DNA of 12,199 nt, taken from contig JAWBOW010000030.1 in NCBI GenBank assembly GCA_038825775.1, positions 1 to 12,199 of the forward strand. Direction: 5' to 3'. The position numbers and the translations under genes were made by a program. The notes under the pieces are model-generated. The model did not search any database. It was not told the origin of the DNA and saw nothing but the letters and a program-made list of their open reading frames with translations. The DNA is from JAWBOW01 sp038825775 (GTDB lineage: Archaea; Nanobdellota; Nanobdellia; Woesearchaeales; WAPY01). This document shows, piece after piece, positions 5,961-12,199 of this stretch (its first letter is position 1; each line of letters opens with the position of its first letter).

Positions 5961-7487
5961 ATGAATGCAAAGAAAATAGCAGAAACACTGCATGCTCTTG
6001 AAAGAAAAGTCCTTCCTTATTTAAAGGAAAAACAGAGTGTTGAAGAACTAATCTCAAAAACAGGGCTTAAAGAAGTAGAAGTAAATAGGGCTTTGCAATG
6101 GTTAAAGAACAAAGAACTAATAACCTTAGAAGAAGAAGTAAAAGAGATAGTAGAACTTGATTCTAATGGCAGATTATACTTAAAAGAAGGACTTCCTGAA
6201 AGAAAATTCATAAAAGTTCTTGGACAAAAAACACTAACATTAGATGAAATCTCAAAGAAAACACAGTTAAGCAATAATGAAATAAGTGTAAGCATTGGTT
6301 TGTTAAGAAGGAAAAATATTATTTATGTTTTTAGGAAAAAGGATATTATCATATCACTAACAGAATTTGGCAAGAAACTCTTAAATGAAAAACTTGACGA
6401 GGAAAAACTGCTTGAAAAATTGCCAATAGAAATCTCAAAACTAAGCGATTCTGAAAAAATAGTTATTGAGGGGTTAAAAAAGAGAAAGAACATAATAAAA
6501 ATATCCTCTATAAAAACAAAAACAGCAAAACTAACACAATTAGGAGAAGAAGTTTTAAAGGTTGGTTTTGAAGAAAATGTTATTGATAAACTAACTCCTG
6601 AAATAATTAAAAGCAAAGTTTGGAAGCAGAAAAAATTCAGAAGGTATGATATTCAAGCAGAAGTTCCAGAAGCGTATTTTGGAAGAAGACACTTTGTAAA
6701 CGAAGCAATTGATTATATAAGAAAAATTTGGATTGGAATGGGATTTAAAGAGATGAAAGGTCCTTTAATACAAACAAGTTTTTGGAATTTTGATGCTCTC
6801 TTCACAGCACAAGACCATCCTGTAAGGGAAATGCAAGACACCTTCTTTATAAAAAATCCTGAGTTTGGAATTCTGCCTGACAAAAGAATAGTTGATAATG
6901 TAAAAAAAGCACACGAGAATGGCTTTAACACTGGAAGTATTGGCTGGCAGTACAAGTGGAGTTTTGAAGAAGCAAAAAAGAATGTTTTAAGAACCCACAC
7001 AACTGTTTTGAGTGCAAGAACAATCGCTTCTCTAAAAAAAGAAGATCTTCCTGTAAAATACTTTGCAGTGGGAAGGTGTTTTAGAAACGAAACCCTTGAT
7101 TGGAGTCACTTGTTCGAGTTTGACCAAACAGAAGGAATAGTTGTTGGGGATGTGAATTTTAGAAATTTAGTTGGTTATTTAAAAGAGTTTTTCAAAAAGA
7201 TGGGTTATGAAAGAATAAGAATAAGACCTGCTTATTTCCCATACACAGAGATGAGTTGTGAAGTAGAAGTTTATGATGAAAATCATGAAGAATGGCTTGA
7301 GCTTGGAGGAGCAGGAATGTTAAGACCTGAGGTTGTCAAACCATTACTTGGTTTTGAAACCCAAGTTTTGGCTTGGGGATTAGGACTTGCTAGAATAATA
7401 AAAAATTATTATCAAATTGATGATTTAAGAACAATATATAAAAATGATCTTGGAGAGCTTAGAAAAATAAGGGAGTGGTTGTTGTAA
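5961..7487 (+). CDS. pheS: phenylalanine--tRNA ligase alpha subunit, archaeal type
   Basis: 508 residues, normal for the archaeal/eukaryotic-type alpha subunit, which charges tRNA-Phe as an alpha2beta2 enzyme in the cytoplasm. The N-terminal 200 residues are winged-helix tRNA/DNA-binding-like modules (about 1-75, 78-142, and a shorter third to 205). The class II catalytic core follows: TAQDHPVREMQDTFF (282-296), RTHTT (344-348), motif 2 with GRCFRNETLDWSHLFEFDQT (371-390), FPYTEMSCEVEV (426-437) forming part of the Phe pocket, GGAGMLRPEV (449-458), and motif 3 GLGLARI (473-479). All expected signatures are present and the frame is intact. The stop is one base before pheT. ATG 5961 is chosen because the promoter box predicts a leaderless start there. 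Whether the upstream repeats regulate it is unknown. Confidence 0.98.
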   Translation: MNAKKIAETLHALERKVLPYLKEKQSVEELISKTGLKEVEVNRALQWLKNKELITLEEEVKEIVELDSNGRLYLKEGLPERKFIKVLGQKTLTLDEISKKTQLSNNEISVSIGLLRRKNIIYVFRKKDIIISLTEFGKKLLNEKLDEEKLLEKLPIEISKLSDSEKIVIEGLKKRKNIIKISSIKTKTAKLTQLGEEVLKVGFEENVIDKLTPEIIKSKVWKQKKFRRYDIQAEVPEAYFGRRHFVNEAIDYIRKIWIGMGFKEMKGPLIQTSFWNFDALFTAQDHPVREMQDTFFIKNPEFGILPDKRIVDNVKKAHENGFNTGSIGWQYKWSFEEAKKNVLRTHTTVLSARTIASLKKEDLPVKYFAVGRCFRNETLDWSHLFEFDQTEGIVVGDVNFRNLVGYLKEFFKKMGYERIRIRPAYFPYTEMSCEVEVYDENHEEWLELGGAGMLRPEVVKPLLGFETQVLAWGLGLARIIKNYYQIDDLRTIYKNDLGELRKIREWLL

Positions 7488-7488
7488 A

Positions 7489-9126
7489 ATGCCAACAGTA
7501 AGTTTTGAAAAAAAGGAAGTTTTGAAATTATTAGGCAAGAAAATTAATGATCAAACATTAGCAGAAAACATATCCTACTTAGGAACAGACCTAAAAAGCA
7601 TAAATGATGAGGAAATAATAGTAGAGATCTTTCCAAACAGACCTGACATGCTTTCAGTAGAGGGCTTTGCAAGAGCACTCTCTGCTTTTATGAACATAAA
7701 ACCAGGACTAAAAAAATATAAAGTAAAGCCAAGCAATAAAAGAGTAAAGGTTGAACAGAGCGTAAAGAATGTTAGACCTTATATAAAATGTGCTATTCTA
7801 AAAAATGTTGAGCTTAACAGTTCAGAAATAAAAAATTTAATGCAATTGCAGGAAAAACTACACCAAACCCATGGGAGGGACAGGAGAAAAGTTGCTATTG
7901 GCATCCATGATTATGACAAGATAAAGTTTCCATTAAAATACAAAGCAGTTGAGCCTTCAAAAATCTCTTTTATACCTTTAGGAGAAACAATAGAGATGAA
8001 CCTAAAACAAATATTAGAAGTTCATCCAAAAGGCAAAAAGTACGCTTGGATTTTAGAAGACAAACAAAAGTATCCAATAATAATTGATGCGAAGGATGAT
8101 GTTATTAGTTTTCCTCCAATAATAAATGGTGTTTTAACCCAAGTGACAGAAGGCACAAAGAACATTTTTATTGATGTTACCGGAGAGGATGAACTTGCAG
8201 TAGAACAAGCCCTAAACATAATAGTAACTAGTTTAGCAGACAGGGGAGCTGAAATATTGAGCGTGAAAGTTAATGGCAAAGAAACTCCAAGATTAAAATC
8301 AAGGGTTATGAAGTTAAATGTAAAATACGCTTCTAAAATACTTGGAATAAAACTAAAGGAAGGAGATGTTAAAAAACTTCTTTCAAGAATGGGTTATTCT
8401 TATAATGCTGGAAAAGCAATAACACCTTGTTATAGAACTGATATTTTACACCAATATGACATAATCGAGGATATTGCAATTGCTTATGGTTATAACAAAA
8501 TAACAGGAGAACTTCCAAACATTTCAACAATAGCAGAAGAAGACAAACTTTATGATTTTAATAAGAAGATAGCAAATATAATGGTTGGTTTTGGATTCTT
8601 AGAAACAAACACCGTATCATTAACTAGTGAAGCAAACGAGACAAAGTGTGGTTTTAGGGAGAAACTTGTTCAGATAAAAAATTCAGCAACCCAAGGTTTT
8701 AATGCTTTAAGAAAACACATGATACCTTCTTTGTTGAATGTGCTTTCTGAAAACAAACACAACACTTACCCACAAAGAATTTTTGAGATAGGAACTGTTT
8801 TTATAGAAGACCCTGATCAAGAGACAAAGGTAAGAGAAGAATCTGTTTTGGGAATTGCAAGTGCTGGAACAGAAGAGGACTTTACAAGAATTAAACAAGT
8901 AGTAACATCAATCTTAAAAAATTTGAACCTAAAATTCTCTCTTGAAGAATTATCACATGAAGCACTAATTGAAGGGAGGGGTGCAAAGATTATAATTAAT
9001 GAAGAAGAAATAGGCTTTTTTGGAGAGGTTGTTCCTGTAATAATAGAAAGTTTGCAGTTAGAAATACCAATAGTTGTTGCTGAAATAAACACAACAAAAT
9101 TGTTCAGAATAATAAATTCTCAATAA
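7489..9126 (+). CDS. pheT: phenylalanine--tRNA ligase beta subunit, archaeal type
   Basis: 545 residues, the usual length for the archaeal beta subunit and far shorter than the bacterial form. The N-terminal B1-like part contains EIFPNRPDMLSVEGFARALS (46-65). The B3/4 editing-type domain spans about 95-265, with KVAIGIHDYDKIKFPLKYKA at 134-153. A B5-like domain follows from about 270, with the acidic stretch RTDILHQYDIIEDIAIAYGY at 316-335, and the C-terminal part is a catalytic-like domain that lacks class II motifs 2 and 3. The bacterial C-terminal anticodon-binding domain is absent, as expected. Its ATG is one base after the pheS stop, so the two are co-transcribed and probably made in equal amounts; GGGAGTGG in the last pheS codons may help initiation. 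The editing activity is known for the family but was not assessed residue by residue. Confidence 0.97.
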   Translation: MPTVSFEKKEVLKLLGKKINDQTLAENISYLGTDLKSINDEEIIVEIFPNRPDMLSVEGFARALSAFMNIKPGLKKYKVKPSNKRVKVEQSVKNVRPYIKCAILKNVELNSSEIKNLMQLQEKLHQTHGRDRRKVAIGIHDYDKIKFPLKYKAVEPSKISFIPLGETIEMNLKQILEVHPKGKKYAWILEDKQKYPIIIDAKDDVISFPPIINGVLTQVTEGTKNIFIDVTGEDELAVEQALNIIVTSLADRGAEILSVKVNGKETPRLKSRVMKLNVKYASKILGIKLKEGDVKKLLSRMGYSYNAGKAITPCYRTDILHQYDIIEDIAIAYGYNKITGELPNISTIAEEDKLYDFNKKIANIMVGFGFLETNTVSLTSEANETKCGFREKLVQIKNSATQGFNALRKHMIPSLLNVLSENKHNTYPQRIFEIGTVFIEDPDQETKVREESVLGIASAGTEEDFTRIKQVVTSILKNLNLKFSLEELSHEALIEGRGAKIIINEEEIGFFGEVVPVIIESLQLEIPIVVAEINTTKLFRIINSQ

Positions 9127-9162
9127 TTAAAAATTAAAATAATAAAAAAACAAAGAAATAAT

Positions 9163-9178
9163 AAAAAAATTATTTTTT
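9163..9178. terminator. bidirectional A/T terminator between pheT and hppA
   Basis: AAAAAAATTATTTTTT lies between the converging gene ends. It gives a T6 run on the plus strand for pheST and a T7 run on the minus strand for the pyrophosphatase gene. Poly-T tracts are the usual archaeal intrinsic terminator. The near-symmetric arms could also pair. Confidence 0.55.
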
Positions 9179-9183
9179 CTTAA

Positions 9184-11226
9184 TTAACCAATCAATGCAA
9201 ACTTAATAATAAATGGCAAAAACACTAGTGCAACAATAGACATCAATTTTATTAAAATATTCAATGAAGGACCAGCAGTATCCTTGAATGGATCCCCAAC
9301 AGTATCTCCAACAACAGCTGCTTTATGAGTATCACTTCCCTTTCCGCCATAATGTCCTTCTTCAATATATTTCTTAGCATTATCCCAAGCACCACCAGCA
9401 TTTGACATTAAAATTGCCAAAACAAAACCACTACTCAAAGCCCCTGCTAATAATCCAAAAACAGCTTCCACACCAAACAAAACACCAACAAGAATTGGAG
9501 CAATTATTGCTATCAAACTTGGAAGAATCATTTCTTTCTGAGCTGCTCTTGTGCTTATAGAAACACACCTTGCATAGTTTGGTTTATTATTAGTGGTTAA
9601 TAATTTTAGTTCCTTGAATTGTTTTCTGACTTCTTCAACAATTTGAGAAGCAGCTCTTCCAACCGCTTTTAAAGCCATTGAACTAAACAAGAAAGGAAGC
9701 ATGGCACCAATCATCAAACCAGCAATCAAAGAAGGAGTTAACAAACTCAGATTAAGTTGTGGAACAAAAGTTTTTAATGTTGCAATCAAAGCAAGTGCTG
9801 TTAGTGCTGCAGAACCAATTGCAAAACCTTTACCAGTCGCAGCAGTTGTGTTGCCCAAAGCATCCAAAGCATCTGTTCTCTTCCTAACAATTGGTTTTTG
9901 ATGACTCATCTCAGCAATACCTCCTGCATTATCAGCAACAGGGCCATAAGCATCAGTTGCCAAAGTAATTCCTAAAGTGCTAAGCATTCCAACAGCTGCT
10001 AATGAAATTCCATACAATCCTAAATTAAAATCAGACGAACCTCCTGCTAAATAATAACTTGCAATTGTGGATACAGAAACAATAAGAACTGGAATAAAAG
10101 TGCTTAACATTCCAACTGCTAATCCGTCAATGATTGTTGTTGCTGCTCCTGTTAATGAACTCTTTGCTAATTCTCTAACATGCTTGTATTTTGAAGAAGT
10201 ATAGTATTCTGTTACTAGTCCAATTAAAACACCAGCAACCAAACCAACCAACATTGAATAAAATAGTTTAAAAGGAATAAAAATTTGAATCTTAAATATG
10301 ATAAATGACAAGAACGCAACAACGAGTGCAGCAGCAATTATTCCCTTTCTCAATGCTAATAGTAAAATGTGCTGTTCTGTTTTTTCACCAGACCTTACAA
10401 AAAATGTTCCAATTATAGAAGCAACAATTCCACAACCAGCAATCGCTAATGGCAATAAAACAGCATCAATGCTTTTTAAAGCAACAAAACCTAAAATCAT
10501 TGCTGCAATAATACTGCCAACATAACTTTCATACAAATCAGCACCCATTCCAGCAACATCTCCAACATTATCGCCAACATTATCAGCAATAACAGCAGGA
10601 TTTCTTGGATCATCCTCTGGAATTCCTGATTCTACTTTACCTACTAAGTCAGCACCAACATCTGCTGCTTTTGTAAAGATTCCACCACCAACCCTTGCAA
10701 ACAAAGCAACAGAACTTGCGCCCATGCTAAAAGCTAAAAGTGCAGAAACAGCATCTCCCAAATTATTAAAAACGCTTGTTAAATAAGCAAAGCTTAGTGT
10801 TATTGCAAACAATGCTAGTCCAACAACACTTAAACCCATAACAGCTCCGCTTGAAAAAGCAACTCTTAATGCTTTGTTCAAGCTTTTTGTTGCTGCATTT
10901 GTTGTTCTAACATTTGCTCTTGTCGCAATATTCATCCCTATAAAACCTGTTAGTGCAGAAAAAAATCCTCCTAGCAAAAACAAGAAAGGAGTTGTAAAAC
11001 TCATTAGTTTATAATATGACAACAATAACATTATAAAAAACATAATTGCAAAGAATATTGAAATAACAATATACTGCCTTTTCAAATAAGCATTAGCACC
11101 TTCTCTAATAGCTCTTGAAATTTCCTTCATCTTTTCATTTCCTTCTTCTTGTGTCAAAACAAAATATGCCAAATAAATTGCTAAACCCAAAGCAAGTATT
11201 GAAGATATTAGTGCAAACCAAAACAT
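9184..11226 (-). CDS. hppA: membrane-bound K+-dependent pyrophosphatase, probably Na+-translocating
   Basis: 680 residues from ATG 11226. I use this start because GGAGGTG lies eight bases before it; an in-frame TTG seven codons upstream overlaps that site. The protein has about sixteen membrane helices and couples pyrophosphate hydrolysis to ion export. Conserved active-site segments are present: KAADVGADLVGKVESGIPED, then DPRNPAVIADNVGDNVGD (187-223 in all), DAYGPVADNAGGIAEM (425-440), DALGNTT (455-461) and GDTVGDPFKDTAGPSLNI (641-658). After GNTT comes AATGKG, so the position that is Lys in K+-independent enzymes is Ala (462); this predicts K+ dependence. In helix 6, DLYESYVGSI places the Glu (233) where the Na+-pumping Thermotoga enzyme has it, not one turn later as in plant H+ pumps. 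Na+ transport, possibly with H+, is therefore predicted from family knowledge, not proven. It is a stand-alone gene with its own promoter. Confidence 0.97.
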   Translation of the reverse strand: MFWFALISSILALGLAIYLAYFVLTQEEGNEKMKEISRAIREGANAYLKRQYIVISIFFAIMFFIMLLLSYYKLMSFTTPFLFLLGGFFSALTGFIGMNIATRANVRTTNAATKSLNKALRVAFSSGAVMGLSVVGLALFAITLSFAYLTSVFNNLGDAVSALLAFSMGASSVALFARVGGGIFTKAADVGADLVGKVESGIPEDDPRNPAVIADNVGDNVGDVAGMGADLYESYVGSIIAAMILGFVALKSIDAVLLPLAIAGCGIVASIIGTFFVRSGEKTEQHILLLALRKGIIAAALVVAFLSFIIFKIQIFIPFKLFYSMLVGLVAGVLIGLVTEYYTSSKYKHVRELAKSSLTGAATTIIDGLAVGMLSTFIPVLIVSVSTIASYYLAGGSSDFNLGLYGISLAAVGMLSTLGITLATDAYGPVADNAGGIAEMSHQKPIVRKRTDALDALGNTTAATGKGFAIGSAALTALALIATLKTFVPQLNLSLLTPSLIAGLMIGAMLPFLFSSMALKAVGRAASQIVEEVRKQFKELKLLTTNNKPNYARCVSISTRAAQKEMILPSLIAIIAPILVGVLFGVEAVFGLLAGALSSGFVLAILMSNAGGAWDNAKKYIEEGHYGGKGSDTHKAAVVGDTVGDPFKDTAGPSLNILIKLMSIVALVFLPFIIKFALIG

Positions 11227-11234
11227 TTTTACAA

Positions 11235-11241
11235 CACCTCC
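11235..11241 (-). promoter_or_regulatory. Shine-Dalgarno site of hppA
   Basis: GGAGGTG on the minus strand, followed by eight bases and ATG 11226. It is a full match to the archaeal consensus and fixes the start seven codons inside the longest open frame. Confidence 0.8.
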
Positions 11242-11273
11242 AAGCAATTTTTTCCATAGAGAAAAAAAAGGAA

Positions 11274-11281
11274 TATTTAAA
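11274..11281 (-). promoter_or_regulatory. TATA box of hppA
   Basis: The minus strand reads TTTAAATA, a good archaeal box. A start about 25 bases on would fall near 11252, giving a leader of about 25 nt that contains the GGAGGTG site. Confidence 0.6.
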
Positions 11282-11307
11282 GATTATGAAAAATAAAAAA
11301 ATAAAGT

Positions 11308-11335
11308 AAAAAAAGAATCCTAAAAACTAAAAAAA
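11308..11335 (-). terminator. two T7 runs after the broken PH-like gene
   Basis: The minus strand carries T7 at 11335-11329 and again at 11314-11308, downstream of the last codon of the broken gene and just before the hppA promoter. This fits archaeal poly-T termination but is weak evidence in such A/T-rich DNA. Confidence 0.35.
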
Positions 11336-11351
11336 CAAATTTAAAGAAATT

Positions 11352-11742
11352 TTATTTTTTATTATAAATTATCTCCCTAATAACTCTTATAATTTCATCA
11401 TCTAAATCTTTTTTTGTTCAGAAATTTTTGAGGTGTTAGAAGTAAATTCTATTACTTCTCTTTTAGAAAAATAACCTAATAAAAACCAATAAAAGACCAA
11501 AAAAGGTTATTATGTAAAATAAAATTTTATAGTTAAATAATAAAAAACTAAAAATTAGTAAAATTATTCCTAAAAGTATGAAATTAAAATTTATTTTTGA
11601 ATCAAAAGTGATGAAATTAATTTTTATCCAGAAGAATTTCCTTGTATGTTGTTTGTCCTAGCGAACTTTTAAATTGAATCAAACTATGATTTGTGACAAT
11701 CAAAGAACCAGATCTATACACTTCTTTTTCGTTTTTAAAAGT
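11352..11742 (-). pseudogene. broken membrane protein resembling the PH-like (bPH) family
   Basis: Four fragments in shifting minus-strand frames read as one protein of about 130 residues. First (from 11742): NEKEVYRSGSLIVTNHSL, then QFKSSLGQTTYKEILLDK; the TNHSLIQF and YKEILLDK pattern resembles small PH-like membrane proteins. Second: INFITFDSKINFNFILLGII continuing through two hydrophobic segments to VFIRLFF. Third: YFSKREVIEFTSNTSKISEQ. Fourth: DLDDEIIRVIREIIYNKK and TAA at 11354-11352. Each break is in a homopolymer: one extra A in the run after GAT, one extra T in the run after AGGTTA, and a one-base error in the A7 run after GAAC. No ATG lies at the expected start, though a TATA-like box does lie upstream. 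The reconstruction is mine; family membership is by resemblance only. Homopolymer assembly errors are the main alternative to true decay. Confidence 0.65.
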
Positions 11743-11769
11743 TTAATAAGATGTAATAGAAAATAAGGA

Positions 11770-11777
11770 TTTATAAA
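11770..11777 (-). promoter_or_regulatory. candidate TATA box for the broken PH-like gene
   Basis: TTTATAAA, self-complementary, lies about 28 bases before the first recognisable codons (11742). It predicts a transcript starting near 11745-11750. If real, it shows that the fragments descend from a complete gene with its own promoter. Confidence 0.4.
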
Positions 11778-11829
11778 TTTTTTTTATTTTTTATTATATT
11801 ACTAAAATTTTAAAACATAAAAATATAAT

Positions 11830-11843
11830 AAAAAACCAAAAAA
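11830..11843 (-). terminator. poly-T terminator of the right-edge gene
   Basis: The minus strand reads TTTTTTGGTTTTTT starting 6 bases after the TAA at 11851-11849. A double T6 run immediately after a stop is a good archaeal terminator candidate. Confidence 0.5.
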
Positions 11844-11848
11844 TATTC

Positions 11849-12179
11849 TTAAATCTTCTTTATTATATAAGCCATTTTTACTTCTTTATTATCATCACAA
11901 CAAAAATCATAAGTTACTAATTTTCCTTGCTTAAGTTTTTGCTCCAACATTCTTACTTCATTAAAATGCTTTTCAATTCCCTCAGGATTTTTGTTTGTGT
12001 CAACATCTCTGACAATAACTTCTATTCCAGTGTTTAAATCTTGCATTCCGATCTTATTTTCTGTGTTGGCTGTTATTAAAATATTGGTAGGGTAGTTTCC
12101 ATAAAAATTTTTATAAACCCTTATTGCTTCTTGAAATAACTCTGGGATTTTTTATTGCTTCTTTTATATAATTTGGCAT
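11849..12179 (-). pseudogene. small protein of unknown function, frameshifted near its start
   Basis: ATG 12179 has a strong ribosome binding site and reads MPNYIKEAIK, but the frame then ends after 22 codons. Dropping one A from the A6 run at 12153-12148 joins it to a long open frame that reads IPELFQEAIRVYKNFYGNYP, then TNILITANTENKIGMQDLNT, and ends YDFCCDDNKEVKMAYIIKKI with TAA at 11851-11849. The joined protein is about 110 residues, soluble, with a Cys-Cys pair near its end and an apparent helix around NPEGIEKHFNEVRMLEQKLK. I recognise no family. The open frame could instead start at the internal ATG 12046 (65 residues), but that ATG has no ribosome binding site and the sequence before it is clearly protein-like. 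Either the gene is freshly broken, the base is an assembly error, or ribosomes shift on the A-run. Confidence 0.65.
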
Positions 12180-12184
12180 AAAAA

Positions 12185-12191
12185 CACCTCC
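12185..12191 (-). promoter_or_regulatory. Shine-Dalgarno site of the right-edge gene
   Basis: GGAGGTG on the minus strand, five bases before ATG 12179. It is the same heptamer as that before hppA. It marks ATG 12179 as the genuine start even though the frame behind it breaks ten codons later. Confidence 0.75.
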
Positions 12192-12199
12192 AAAATTTT

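Noticed and set aside
9184..11247. TTG 11247 as hppA start
   Set aside because: The GGAGGTG site lies downstream of it and is correctly placed for ATG 11226.
11300..11850. Non-coding RNA or tRNA in the apparently empty stretch
   Set aside because: No cloverleaf or conserved stem was seen, and shifted protein fragments explain most of the region.

Overview
This window is AT-rich archaeal DNA, most likely from a DPANN lineage near Woesearchaeota or Pacearchaeota. The evidence is an archaeal-type pheS-pheT pair, TTTATATA-like promoter boxes, a mix of leaderless and Shine-Dalgarno starts, proteins rich in Lys, Asn, Ile and Glu, TAA stops on every gene whose end is visible, and a surface protein carrying the ITGFxV motif I associate with these genomes. 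The lineage is inferred from sequence style, not from a search. Genes run off or abut both edges, so the window may be a whole contig or a contig end.

Layout. At 1-466 (minus) is the start of a very basic Lys/Asn-rich protein that runs off the left edge. About 335 bp without a supported gene follow. From 5714 down to 802 (minus) lies a tight three-gene operon with overlapping ends: a tandem helix-turn-helix protein, a 1042-residue membrane-anchored protein with about fifty N-glycosylation sequons, and a membrane-anchored helical protein that looks like an alpha/alpha toroid. Facing it across a 246-bp divergent intergenic region are pheS (5961-7487) and pheT (7489-9126) on the plus strand, one base apart. 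They encode the two subunits of phenylalanyl-tRNA synthetase. The divergent region holds three direct copies of TATGTAGTA spaced exactly 42 bp apart, an 8-bp dyad, and a promoter box for each side.

After pheT, a short convergent A/T terminator separates it from a membrane-bound pyrophosphatase gene (11226-9184, minus). Its residues predict a K+-dependent, probably Na+-pumping enzyme. From 11.35 kb to the right edge are two broken minus-strand genes. One is a membrane protein resembling the bacterial/archaeal PH-domain family, split by three single-base homopolymer frameshifts. The other is a small protein with an excellent ribosome binding site but one frameshift after about ten codons. Homopolymers in the long genes of the rest of the window are in frame, so either this segment is decaying or the assembly is poor at this end.

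The part most worth attention is the divergent region together with the operon it controls: a regulator with two HTH repeats, evenly phased operator-like repeats, and a heavily glycosylatable cell-surface protein coupled to an apparent toroid protein. No function is established for this set. pheST and the pyrophosphatase are ordinary housekeeping genes: aminoacylation consumes ATP and yields pyrophosphate, which the membrane pyrophosphatase can turn into an ion gradient.
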